Below are positions 1-9,121 of a DNA stretch of 64,000 bases, piece by piece (position 1 is the stretch's first letter; every line of letters begins with the position of its first letter). The notes below the pieces were generated by a model that ran no database searches, was not told the origin of the DNA, and saw only the letters and a program-made list of their open reading frames with translations. Source of the stretch: Verrucosispora sp. NA02020 (GTDB lineage: Bacteria > Actinomycetota > Actinomycetes > Mycobacteriales > Micromonosporaceae); the NCBI RefSeq assembly GCF_013364215.1, contig NZ_CP054923.1, positions 1,984,001 through 2,048,000 of the forward strand. The letters are read 5' to 3'. A program made the translations under genes and the position numbers.

Positions 1-10
1 CCCAGCCCGT

Positions 11-81
11 CGATCATGGGGTCATGGTGGGGATGAAACTGGGCAATCGGGTGCTTCTCGGGTGCCGTAAGTCCATGATCG
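11..81. repeat. Inverted repeat around GATCATGG / CCATGATC
   Basis: Nine-base arms CGATCATGG (11-19) and CCATGATCG (73-81) face each other across a 53-base spacer. The same core occurs with longer arms at 37983-38093, so this is probably a member of one dispersed family. The rest of 1-192 shows no gene I can support; it leads into the promoter of the small gene at 193. Confidence 0.5.
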
Positions 82-179
82 GCGAGCTCCCGGCGGGCCG
101 GGCTGCGACCCGGGACGCGGCGGGTGGGCCGAGGTGCGGCGGGGCGGCGGGCGGGGCCGGGTGAAGGGCGGTGGCTGCC

Positions 180-185
180 TAGACT
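180..185 (+). promoter_or_regulatory. Possible -10 box (TAGACT), leaderless start
   Basis: TAGACT lies seven bases upstream of the ATG at 193, which would put the transcript start at or next to the start codon. No Shine-Dalgarno sequence is visible between them. The same hexamer at a similar distance precedes dxs (35931). No clear -35 box is seen. Confidence 0.4.
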
Positions 186-192
186 GCGCGGG

Positions 193-432
193 ATGAGTGG
201 AGAGCGACGACCTCTGGCGGCGCGGCCCCTGACCGAGCCGCACCCGTCGCGGCTGTCGCTCGGGCACCCCGGCCGGGAGCAGATCATCGCCGCGCACGAC
301 GCGGCACTGGCCGCCGGGGACGCCGGTTACCTCGACCCGGACACCGGGCTGTTCGTACTCAGTGCCGGCTTCCTGGCCCGCCGGGGAACGTGCTGCGGGC
401 GGGGTTGCCGGCACTGCCCGTACGTGGAGTGA
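193..432 (+). CDS. DUF5522 domain protein
   Basis: A 79-residue protein of unknown function. The C-terminal half carries the family signature: YLDPDTGLFVLSAGFLARRG followed by a cysteine cluster CCGRGCRHCPY, four cysteines that could bind a metal. I chose the ATG at 193 because it follows a TAGACT -10-like box by seven bases, which fits a leaderless message; the frame remains open upstream to 124. The stop codon lies in the first unit of a tandem repeat (419-493) shared with the convergent ideR gene. Family membership is recognised from the motif; no biochemical role is known to me. Confidence 0.8.
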   Translation: MSGERRPLAARPLTEPHPSRLSLGHPGREQIIAAHDAALAAGDAGYLDPDTGLFVLSAGFLARRGTCCGRGCRHCPYVE

Positions 433-493
433 AAACGGTCAGGCCGTACATGGAGTGAAACGGTCAGGCCGTAGGTGGAGTGAACGGTCAGGC
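419..493. repeat. Three-copy tandem repeat with shrinking A-run
   Basis: Units at 419-444, 445-469 and 470-493 are 26, 25 and 24 bases long. Each reads CGTAC(or G)..GGAGTGA, then a run of A, then CGGTCAGGC. The only length change is the A-run, which goes from four to three to two. Unit 1 holds the stop codon of the DUF5522 gene and unit 3 holds the complementary stop of ideR, so the array is the whole convergent gene-end segment multiplied three times. Confidence 0.85.
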
Positions 494-1177
494 AGCGGCG
501 ACGAAGACCCGGGAGGCGACCTCGCGGGGCAACCGGACGCTCTCGCCGGAACGGTCGATCGACACGCCGTCGCGTTCCTGCGCCACGGTGACCGTGGCCC
601 CCGGGTCGACCCCGGCGGCGTGCAGTTGGCGGAGGACCTCGGCGTCGGTCTGCACGCTCTCGCAGATCCGCCGGACGATCACCTTGCCGCTCAGGCCGGG
701 GAAGGCGAGGTTGCGCTCGCTCTCGGCCAGCTCCGGCTCGGTCTGCGTGGGTGGACCGAGCTCGTCCAGGCCCGGGATCGGGTTGCCGTACGGCGACCGG
801 GTGGGCCGGTTGAGCAGGTCGTAGACCCGCTTCTCGACCGCGTCGCTCATCACGTGCTCCCACCGGCAGGCCTCTTCGTGAGCCTCCTCGTAGGGCATCC
901 CGATCACGTTGACCAGCAGCAACTCGGCGAGCCGGTGCTTGCGCATCACCGAGACGGCGGTGGCGCGGCCGAGGTCGGTGAGTGTGAGGTGCCGATCGCC
1001 CTCCACGGTGAGCAGGCCGTCGCGTTCCATCCGGGCGACGGTCTGGCTGACGGTGGGGCCGCTCTGGCGCAACCGTTCAGCGATCCGGGCGCGTAGCGGC
1101 GGCACTCCCTCCTCTTCGAGTTCGAGGATGGTGCGCAGGTACATTTCGGTCGTATCGACCAAGTCGTGAGACTTCAT
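488..1177 (-). CDS. ideR: Iron-dependent repressor, DtxR/IdeR family
   Basis: A 229-residue DtxR-type metalloregulator that binds iron boxes when loaded with Fe2+. The N-terminal winged helix (RARIAERLRQSGPTVSQTVA, residues 29-48) is followed by the dimerisation and metal domain. All metal ligands known from DtxR are present with a two-residue offset: M12, H81, E85, H100, C104, E107 and H108. A C-terminal FeoA/SH3-like domain starts near residue 150. The ATG at 1177 matches the family N-terminus (MKSHDLVDTTEMYLRT); the upstream extension of the frame is non-homologous. It is divergent from the rhodanese at 1275. A likely target is the iron box at 16013 in this same window. IdeR rather than the manganese type, because of the conserved EACRWEHVMSD segment and full ligand set. 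Confidence 0.93.
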   Translation of the reverse strand: MKSHDLVDTTEMYLRTILELEEEGVPPLRARIAERLRQSGPTVSQTVARMERDGLLTVEGDRHLTLTDLGRATAVSVMRKHRLAELLLVNVIGMPYEEAHEEACRWEHVMSDAVEKRVYDLLNRPTRSPYGNPIPGLDELGPPTQTEPELAESERNLAFPGLSGKVIVRRICESVQTDAEVLRQLHAAGVDPGATVTVAQERDGVSIDRSGESVRLPREVASRVFVAAA

Positions 1178-1274
1178 GGTGTCAGCGGCCCTCCGGCATC
1201 GATGGTACCCTGCCGCGCCCCGATCGATGGTCACCGAACCACCGCCGTCGTCACTGATGGTGTTGACTGGGTGC

Positions 1275-2129
1275 ATGTCCGGTACAGACGATCTTCTGGT
1301 CGGGGCGCGGGCGCTCGCCGCCGAACTCGACGCGGCCGAACCGCCCACCCTGCTCGACGTACGGTGGCGGCTGGCCGGCCCACCCGGCCGGGACGACTAC
1401 GCGGCCGGGCACGTTCCGGGCGCGGTCTTCGTCGACCTGGACACCGCGCTCTGCGGTCCGCCCGGTCGATCGGGCCGGCATCCCCTGCCCGATCCGGCGG
1501 CGCTCGAAGCGGCCCTGCGGTCCGCCGGGGTCCGCGACGGTCGTCCCGTGGTGGTGTACGACGGCGGCGACGGCATGGCCGCCGCCCGCGCCTGGTGGAC
1601 GCTGCGCTGGGCGGGCCACCGGCCGGTACGCCTGCTCTCCGGTGGCTACCCGGCCTGGCTGGCTGCCGGCCTGCCCACCAGCGACGACGTGCCGACGCCC
1701 GAGCCCGGTGACGTGACCGTGCGCCCGGGTGCGCTGCCGGTGCTCGACGCCTCGGCCGCCGCCCGGCTGGCCGCCGGTGACGGGGTGCTGCTCGACGTGC
1801 GCGCCGCCCCGCGCTACCGGGGCGAGCAGGAGCCGGTCGACCCGGTCGCCGGGCACGTCCCCGGCGCGGTGAACGTGCCCGCGCCCGAGTACGTCACCGA
1901 CGGCCGCTTCCCCGCCGCCGAGGCGCTGCGGGACCGGTTCGCCGCAGCCGGGGTGGCCGCCGGGGTGCCGGTCGGGGCGTACTGCGGCTCGGGGGTGACC
2001 GCCGCGCAGGCCGTCCTCGCGTTGCATGTGGCCGGACGTCCGGACGCCGCGCTCTATGTCGGCTCGTGGAGCGAGTGGGTGGCCGACCCGGAGCGACCGG
2101 TGGCCACCGGCCCGGGGTCGACCGCCTGA
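1275..2129 (+). CDS. sseA: Sulfurtransferase (two-domain rhodanese)
   Basis: A 284-residue tandem rhodanese that moves sulfane sulfur from thiosulfate or 3-mercaptopyruvate to an acceptor. The N-terminal domain (about 5-135) is inactive-type; the C-terminal domain (about 155-284) ends with the active-site loop YCGSGVTAAQ, whose cysteine is the sulfur carrier. The CGSGVTA loop is typical of the actinobacterial SseA type; donor specificity cannot be read from sequence. The ATG at 1275 gives the standard N-terminus; a start at 1257 is possible. It is divergent from ideR with 97 bases between them. Cytoplasmic, no signal peptide. Confidence 0.88.
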   Translation: MSGTDDLLVGARALAAELDAAEPPTLLDVRWRLAGPPGRDDYAAGHVPGAVFVDLDTALCGPPGRSGRHPLPDPAALEAALRSAGVRDGRPVVVYDGGDGMAAARAWWTLRWAGHRPVRLLSGGYPAWLAAGLPTSDDVPTPEPGDVTVRPGALPVLDASAAARLAAGDGVLLDVRAAPRYRGEQEPVDPVAGHVPGAVNVPAPEYVTDGRFPAAEALRDRFAAAGVAAGVPVGAYCGSGVTAAQAVLALHVAGRPDAALYVGSWSEWVADPERPVATGPGSTA

Positions 2130-2166
2130 TCAGGCCGGTTGCCCGGTCGCGTGCGACCATGGGCAG

Positions 2167-3348
2167 ATGTCCGACGACACGGTGGTGATGTGGGACGAGT
2201 CGCTGCTCGCCTACGACCTCGGCGACCACCCGCTCGATCCGGTCCGGGTGGAGCTGACCCTGGCGCTCGCGTGGGAACTCGGCGTGCTGCACCGGCCCGG
2301 GGTCCGCATGGTCAAGCCGTACCCGGCCGACGACGAACTGCTCGGTCGGGTCCACGACCCGCGCTACCTGGGCGCGGTCCGGATGGCGCCGCGCGAGCCG
2401 TTCTTCACCGGCTTCGGCCTGGGCACCTCGGACAACCCGGTCTTCGAGGGGATGCACGAGTCGAGCGCGTTGATCGCCGGGGCGACGGTGGCCGCCGCCG
2501 AGGCGGTGTGGCGCGGCCAGGCCCGGCGCGCGGTCAACGTGGCCGGCGGCCTGCACCACGCCATGACCGACCGGGCGGCCGGGTTCTGCGTCTACAACGA
2601 CCCGGCGGTGGCCATCGCCCGGCTGCTCGACCTGGGCGCGGAGCGCATCGCGTACGTCGACGTCGACGTGCACCACGGCGACGGGGTGCAGCAGATCTTC
2701 TGGGACGACCCGAGGGTGCTGACCGTCAGCCTGCACGAGACACCGCTCGCACTCTTCCCCGGCACCGGGTTCCCCGACGAGACGGGCGGCCCGAACGCCG
2801 CCGGCACGGCGGTCAACGTCCCGCTGCCGCCAGGGGTGGAGGACGCCGGCTGGCAACGCGCCTTCCACGCGGTCGTGCCGTCGGTGCTGCGCGCGTTCCG
2901 CCCGCAGGTGCTGTTCACCCAGTGCGGTGCGGACGCCCACCGCGTCGACCCGCTTGCCGACCTGCATCTGTCGGTGGACGGTCAGCGCGCCACCTACCTG
3001 GCGTTGCGGGCGCTCGCCGACGAGTTGTGTGACGGGCGGTGGGTGGCCACCGGTGGCGGCGGGTACGCGCTCGTCGAGGTGGTGCCCCGGGCCTGGACGC
3101 ATCTGCTCGCGGTGGCCACCGGCGCGCCGTTGGACCCGGCGACGCCGACCCCGCCGGGCTGGCGGGATCTGGCCCGGGCCCGGCGTCCCGGCACCGACAT
3201 CCCGTTGCGGATGACCGACGACGTCGACCCGAGCTACGAGCCGTGGCAGCCCACCGGCGAGCCGAACCCGGTGGACCGGGCCATCGCGGCCACCCGGAAG
3301 GCGGTCTTCCCGCTGCTCGGCCTCGACCCACACGATCCCCGCGACTGA
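2167..3348 (+). CDS. acuC: AcuC-type lysine deacetylase
   Basis: A 393-residue class I/II histone deacetylase-fold enzyme, Zn-dependent, removing acetyl groups from lysine. In bacteria AcuC reactivates acetyl-CoA synthetase. Visible motifs are GGLHHAMTDRAAGFCVYND (substrate and catalytic histidines), YVDVDVHHGDGVQ (Zn ligands Asp/His) and the closing GGGGYALVEV loop. The start ATG at 2167 is the only one matching the family N-terminus. It lies 25 bases upstream of a GNAT/acyl-CoA-synthetase-like acetyltransferase on the same strand, so writer and eraser of lysine acetylation are probably co-expressed. Confidence 0.9.
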   Translation: MSDDTVVMWDESLLAYDLGDHPLDPVRVELTLALAWELGVLHRPGVRMVKPYPADDELLGRVHDPRYLGAVRMAPREPFFTGFGLGTSDNPVFEGMHESSALIAGATVAAAEAVWRGQARRAVNVAGGLHHAMTDRAAGFCVYNDPAVAIARLLDLGAERIAYVDVDVHHGDGVQQIFWDDPRVLTVSLHETPLALFPGTGFPDETGGPNAAGTAVNVPLPPGVEDAGWQRAFHAVVPSVLRAFRPQVLFTQCGADAHRVDPLADLHLSVDGQRATYLALRALADELCDGRWVATGGGGYALVEVVPRAWTHLLAVATGAPLDPATPTPPGWRDLARARRPGTDIPLRMTDDVDPSYEPWQPTGEPNPVDRAIAATRKAVFPLLGLDPHDPRD

Positions 3349-3373
3349 GTCGGCCGGGGGAGGGCCGCCCGAG

Positions 3374-5926
3374 GTGACCAGAACCGAACCAGTCGTCGAC
3401 GTGCTGCTCAGTGACGGCAGCACCGTCCAGTTGCGACCGATCCGTCCCACCGACGCGCCGGCGATCGTCGAGATGCACGCCCGGTTCTCCGAGCGCACCC
3501 GGTACCTGCGGTACTTCTCGCCGTACCCGCGCATTCCCGAACGGGACCTGCACCGCTTCGTCAACGTCGACCACCGCGACCGGGAGGCGTTCGTGGTGCT
3601 GGCCGGCGACCGGATCGTCGCCGTCGGCCGGTACGAGCGGCTGGGCCCGGCCTCGCCCGACGCCGAGGTCGCGTTCGTGGTCGAGGACGCCTACCAGGGC
3701 CGGGGCATCGGCTCGGTGCTGCTGGAACACCTCGCCGACGCGGCCCGCCGCAGCGGGATCGTCAACTTCGTGGCCGAGGTGCTGCCGGCCAACGGCGCGA
3801 TGCTGCGGGTCTTCGCCGACTTCGGCTACCAGATCCAACGCCAGTTCGCCGACGGCGTGGTGCACCTGACCTTCCCGATCGCGCCCACCGAGGCGACCCT
3901 GGAGGTGCAGCGGGGGCGGGAGCACCGCACCGAGGCCCGGTCCATCGCCCGGCTGCTCGCCCCGCGTGGCGTGGTCGTCTATGGCGCCAGCGCCACCGGC
4001 CAGGGCGTCGGCGCGGCCGTGCTCGGGCACCTGCGCGACGGCGGGTTCACCGGGTCGGTGGTGCCGGTGCACCCGAGCGCCGCCCGGGTCGCCGGGCTGC
4101 CCGCGTACCCGTCGGCGGTCGACGCCGACCTGCCGGTGGACCTGGCCGTGGTGGCGGTGCCGCCGGAGTCGGCGCCCGAGGTGGTCGCGGACGCCGCCGC
4201 GGCCGGCGTACACGGCCTGGTGGTCATCTCGGCGGGCTTCGCCGAGGCCGGGATGGCCGGCGCCGCCGCGCAGCGCACGCTGGTGCGTGCGGCCCACGCG
4301 GCGGGCATGCGGGTGATCGGCCCCAACTGCCTCGGGGTGGCCAACACCGACCCGGCGGTACGCCTCAACGCCACCCTCGCCCCCCGACTGCCGGAGCCCG
4401 GCCGGGTCGGCATCTTCAGCCAGTCCGGCGTGTTCGGGGTGGCGCTGCTGGCCGAGGCGGACCGGCGCGGGCTGGGCGTCTCCAGCTTCGTCTCGGCCGG
4501 CAACCGGGCCGACGTCTCCGGCAACGACCTGTTGCAGTACTGGCAGGACGATCCGGCCACCGACGTGATCATGTTGTACCTGGAGACGTTCGGCAACCCG
4601 CGCAAGTTCGCCCGGCTGGCCCGGCGGATCGGTCGCGACAAACCGGTGGTGGCGTTGGCGTCCCCGGCCCGCCCGCCCGGACTGGGCGACTCCGCCGGCC
4701 CGGACGAGACGGCGGTGAGCGCCCTGTTCGCCCAGTCCGGGGTGATCCGGGTGGACACCGTGGCCGAGCTGCTCGACGTCGGGACGCTCCTGGCCAACCA
4801 GCCGCTACCGGCCGGGAACCGGGTCGGCGTGGTCGGCAACTCCTCGGCGTTGGCCGGGCTGGCGGCCACCGCCTGTGCGGCACAGGGCCTCCGGGTCGCG
4901 CCGGGCTACCCTTGTGACGTCGGCCCCCGGGCCAGTGCCGCCGAGTTCGGTGCGGCGCTCGCCGGGGCCGCCGCCGACGACTCGGTCGACGCGCTGGTGG
5001 TCCTCTTCGCACCACCGTTGCCGGGGCAGCTCACCGGCACCGAGGCCGACTTCGCCGCCGCGCTCGCCGTCCCGGCGGCCGACAAACCGATGGTGGCCAC
5101 CTTCCTGGTCGGGCGGGCCCCGGCGGGAACACCGGCCTACCCGAGCGTGGAGGAGGCGGTACGCGCGCTGGCCCGGGTCACCGCGTACGCGGACTGGCGG
5201 CGTCGTCCGGCCGGCGTCCTGCCCGAGCTTCCCGACGTCGATCCGGTGGCGGCGCAGGTGGCGCTGCGTGCTGACGGAGGCGACCCGGAGGCGCTGCTCG
5301 CCGCGTACGGCATCGACGTGGTCGAGTCGGCACGGGTCGACTCGGTCGACGCGGCGGTCGACGCGGCGACGCGATTCGGCTTCCCGGTGGCCCTCAAGGC
5401 CGCCGCCGGTGGACTGCGGCACCGCCTCGACCTCGGTGCCGTCCGCCTGGACCTGCCCGACGCCGACACGGTCCGCCGCGCGTACGCCGAACTGGCCGCC
5501 GCGTTCGGCGCGGACGCGCTGGTGCAGCCGATGGTGCCGCCCGGGGTGGCCTGTGTGGTGGAGCTAGTCGAGGATCCCGCGTTCGGGCCGGTGGTGGGCT
5601 TCGGTCTCGGCGGGGTCGCCACCGACCTGCTCGGCGACCGCGCCTGGCGGGCGGTGCCGCTGACCGACCGGGACGCCACCGAGCTGGTGGACGCCCCACG
5701 GGCGGCCCCGCTGCTGCGGGGCCACCGGGGCGCCGCACCGGTGGACCGGGCGGCCCTGGCCGACCTGCTGCTGCGCATCGGGCGGCTCGCCGACGAGCAA
5801 CCCCGGGTACGCGCACTGACGCTGAATCCGGTGCTGGCCCGCCCGGACGGGCTGTCCGTGCTGCACGCCTCGGTCCGCACCGGCTCGGCTGCCGCCCGCC
5901 CCGACACCGGCCCCCGCCGTTTGTGA
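3374..5926 (+). CDS. Pat-like GNAT / acyl-CoA synthetase-like fusion
   Basis: An 850-residue fusion. Residues 10-165 are a GNAT acetyltransferase with the acetyl-CoA loop DAYQGRGIGSVLLEHLADAA. Residues 190-320 form a CoA-binding Rossmann domain, 325-480 a succinyl-CoA-ligase-like domain (GRVGIFSQSGVFGVALL), and 630-835 an ATP-grasp subdomain (FPVALKAAAGGLRHRLDLGA). Relatives are protein lysine acetyltransferases that shut off acetyl-CoA synthetase. The SHTGA-type segment carrying the phospho-histidine of true NDP-forming acyl-CoA synthetases is replaced by ALASPARPPGLGDSAG, so the synthetase part is probably a ligand sensor and not an enzyme. The GNAT domain is N-terminal, whereas it is C-terminal in Salmonella Pat. 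GTG start at 3374, behind acuC. The 3' end abuts a hairpin repeat. Confidence 0.85.
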   Translation: MTRTEPVVDVLLSDGSTVQLRPIRPTDAPAIVEMHARFSERTRYLRYFSPYPRIPERDLHRFVNVDHRDREAFVVLAGDRIVAVGRYERLGPASPDAEVAFVVEDAYQGRGIGSVLLEHLADAARRSGIVNFVAEVLPANGAMLRVFADFGYQIQRQFADGVVHLTFPIAPTEATLEVQRGREHRTEARSIARLLAPRGVVVYGASATGQGVGAAVLGHLRDGGFTGSVVPVHPSAARVAGLPAYPSAVDADLPVDLAVVAVPPESAPEVVADAAAAGVHGLVVISAGFAEAGMAGAAAQRTLVRAAHAAGMRVIGPNCLGVANTDPAVRLNATLAPRLPEPGRVGIFSQSGVFGVALLAEADRRGLGVSSFVSAGNRADVSGNDLLQYWQDDPATDVIMLYLETFGNPRKFARLARRIGRDKPVVALASPARPPGLGDSAGPDETAVSALFAQSGVIRVDTVAELLDVGTLLANQPLPAGNRVGVVGNSSALAGLAATACAAQGLRVAPGYPCDVGPRASAAEFGAALAGAAADDSVDALVVLFAPPLPGQLTGTEADFAAALAVPAADKPMVATFLVGRAPAGTPAYPSVEEAVRALARVTAYADWRRRPAGVLPELPDVDPVAAQVALRADGGDPEALLAAYGIDVVESARVDSVDAAVDAATRFGFPVALKAAAGGLRHRLDLGAVRLDLPDADTVRRAYAELAAAFGADALVQPMVPPGVACVVELVEDPAFGPVVGFGLGGVATDLLGDRAWRAVPLTDRDATELVDAPRAAPLLRGHRGAAPVDRAALADLLLRIGRLADEQPRVRALTLNPVLARPDGLSVLHASVRTGSAAARPDTGPRRL

Positions 5927-5978
5927 AAGGAAGGGCCCCCTACTAACGCCTCGTGTATAGCAGGGGACCCCTCCTTAC
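5927..5978. repeat. Dispersed hairpin repeat (family A), copy 1
   Basis: Right arm TAGCAGGGGACCCCTCCTTA and C (5958-5978), a 12-base loop ACGCCTCGTGTA identical to copy 3, and a left arm with three substitutions against the perfect copy at 49681. It fills the gap between two convergent genes: it starts at the base after the TGA of the gene ending at 5926, and its right arm contains the TAA of the VOC gene (complement 5975-5977). Probably acts as a bidirectional terminator. Confidence 0.85.
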
Positions 5979-6391
5979 ATCCCGGCCGGGCGGGCGGAGA
6001 TCTGCTGGACCGCCCACGAGTTGCCGTCCGGGTCGTCGAAGAAGACGAAGCCGACGTTGTCCAACGGGTGCGGTGTCGGGCTGGGGTTCTGCCCGAGCAC
6101 CTGGATCTCGCTCACCTGGACACCGCGCTCGCTCAGCTCGGCGCGGGCCTTCTCCAGGTCCGGCACGACGAGTTGGAGACCCTTGAGCGAGCCGGGCGGC
6201 ATGTAGGGCAGCGGCCCGGCGCCGATCACGATCGAACAGCCCGAGCCGGGCGGGGTGAGTTGCACGATGCGGGCGTCGTCACCCATCACCGTGTCGTGGT
6301 CCACGGTGAAGCCGACCTGGTCGGCGTAGAACGCCTTGGCCCGGTCCACGTCGGAGACCGGTACGACGACCACTTCCAACGTCCAGTTCAC
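5975..6391 (-). CDS. VOC (glyoxalase/dioxygenase superfamily) protein
   Basis: A 138-residue single-domain vicinal-oxygen-chelate protein with the paired beta-alpha-beta-beta-beta modules: LEVVVVPVSDVDRAKAFYAD at the N-terminus and VGFVFFDDPDGNSWAVQQI at the C-terminus. Substrate unknown; the family includes glyoxalases, dioxygenases and antibiotic-binding proteins. The GTG at 6391 is chosen because a strong AGGAGG lies nine bases upstream. The stop codon TAA is provided by the hairpin repeat at 5927-5978. Confidence 0.8.
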   Translation of the reverse strand: MNWTLEVVVVPVSDVDRAKAFYADQVGFTVDHDTVMGDDARIVQLTPPGSGCSIVIGAGPLPYMPPGSLKGLQLVVPDLEKARAELSERGVQVSEIQVLGQNPSPTPHPLDNVGFVFFDDPDGNSWAVQQISARPAGM

Positions 6392-6524
6392 GATCAGTCC
6401 TCCTGATGTCCTCGTCGGCGGCTCCGACGCTGTGCACCCACTCTGGACGACCGGCGCCCGTTCGGCCCGCGCGACACGAGCCGTAGCCCGCTGGGCACCC
6501 AACGAGGCCGGGGACACACGACAT

Positions 6525-6553
6525 CGGCCCCGGCGCACCGCCGGGGCCGATCG
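6525..6553. terminator. Strong hairpin downstream of sigB
   Basis: Perfect 13-base stem ATCGGCCCCGGCG / CGCCGGGGCCGAT with a three-base loop, 14 bases past the stop of the sigma gene. No U-run follows, as is common for actinobacterial terminators. Confidence 0.75.
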
Positions 6554-6566
6554 CACACCAGTCACG

Positions 6567-7577
<1,011 letters not shown>

Positions 7578-7846
7578 CTCTGTCTCTCCCCGTTTCCACG
7601 TCCGTGCCGTGTCGCCCCGGCCCAGTAGCCGCCGGTGAGACACAGCTTGGCGGGTGGGGCGTAAAACGGGAGTGAGGCGATCGGAGAACCGACAGTGACC
7701 GTTCCGTTACCCCCTCCTTGCGGGTCGGTGTACGGGTTCGGCAGATGCGACTTGGCGGCGCCGGTTACCGTGCCAGCGGTCGGCCGTCGGGCCGACGCAA
7801 CCCCGTACCCCGGGTGCCGGGGTCGGGCGACCAAGCGACGGAGGCA

Positions 7847-8638
7847 ATGGTGGTCTTCAAGCGGCTCATGCAGGCGATGGGAGTCGGCGGCCCGTCCGTG
7901 GAGACGGTGCTGACGAACCCGAACTGCCGGCCGGGCGGTGAGCTGACGGGCACCATCGCGGTGACCGGTGGCGAGCACGGGGTGGACGTCTCGTACGTGG
8001 CTCTGGGCCTGATGACGCGGGTCGAGGTGGAGAGCGGCGACAACGAGTACGCGACGAACCAGGAGTTCCACCGGCAGCAGGTGACCGGCCCGTTCCGCCT
8101 CGAACCCGGGCAGCGCTACGACGTACCGTTCCGGTTTCCGGTGCCCTGGGAGACCCCGGTGACCGAGCTGTACGGGCAGCGCCTGCACGGCATGACGATG
8201 GGGCTGCGCACCGAGCTGGAGGTGGCCCGCGCACTGGACAAGGGTGACCTGGACCCGGTGGCGGTGCATCCGCTGCCGGCGCAGGAGCGGTTGCTGGAGG
8301 CGCTGCTGCGGCTCGGTTTCCGGTTCGCCCGGGCCGACGTCGAGCGGGGGCACATCTACGGCGTGCACCAGACGCTGCCGTTCTACCAGGAGATCGAGTT
8401 CTACCCCGCGCCGCAGTACGCGGGTGCGATGAAGCAACTGGAGGTCACCTTCGTCGCCGATCCCCGGCAGATGCAGGTGGTGTTGGAGCTGGACAAGCGT
8501 GGCGGCCTGCTGACCGAGGGCCGGGACGTCTTCGGCCGCTTCACCGTCGACTACGCCACGATGGACCGTACGGACTGGGCGGCGCAGCTCGACGGGTGGC
8601 TGCGTCAGTCCCTGCAACGCCGGGGCCTCTTCGGCTGA
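7847..8638 (+). CDS. spo0M: Spo0M-type sporulation control protein
   Basis: A 263-residue arrestin-like protein of the SpoOM family, known in Bacillus as a regulator of sporulation and cytokinesis and common in sporulating actinomycetes. It starts MVVFKRLMQAMGVGGPSVET and has the conserved NPNCRPGGELTGTIAVTGG and PGQRYDVPFRFPVPWETP segments. No signal peptide or membrane span. ATG at 7847 with GGAGG four bases upstream; this is close spacing, but it is the family N-terminus. Divergent from sigB; the 269-base gap probably holds both promoters. Its molecular target is not known. Confidence 0.85.
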   Translation: MVVFKRLMQAMGVGGPSVETVLTNPNCRPGGELTGTIAVTGGEHGVDVSYVALGLMTRVEVESGDNEYATNQEFHRQQVTGPFRLEPGQRYDVPFRFPVPWETPVTELYGQRLHGMTMGLRTELEVARALDKGDLDPVAVHPLPAQERLLEALLRLGFRFARADVERGHIYGVHQTLPFYQEIEFYPAPQYAGAMKQLEVTFVADPRQMQVVLELDKRGGLLTEGRDVFGRFTVDYATMDRTDWAAQLDGWLRQSLQRRGLFG

Positions 8639-8643
8639 CCGGA

Positions 8644-8693
8644 GACCACGGGCGGGCGGGCGACGTGGTGCGACGCCCGCCCGCCGCGTGGTC
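8644..8693. terminator. Bidirectional hairpin terminator
   Basis: A 19-base stem with one bulge: GACCACG plus GGCGGGCGGGCG (8644-8662) pairs with CGCCCGCCCGCC and CGTGGTC (8674-8693) around an 11-base loop. It lies between convergent spo0M and dtd. Confidence 0.8.
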
Positions 8694-8698
8694 GCGCT

Positions 8699-9120
<422 letters not shown>

Positions 9121-9121
<1 letters not shown>

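Noticed and set aside
1176..1274. Upstream extension of the rhodanese to 1176
   Set aside because: The extension would overlap the divergent ideR start and has no similarity to sulfurtransferases.
5953..6186. Small plus-strand frame starting inside hairpin repeat copy 1 (MYSRGPLLT start)
   Set aside because: The start lies in the repeat loop and the frame runs antisense to the VOC gene. The same start appears at copy 3 (49709), so it comes from the repeat.
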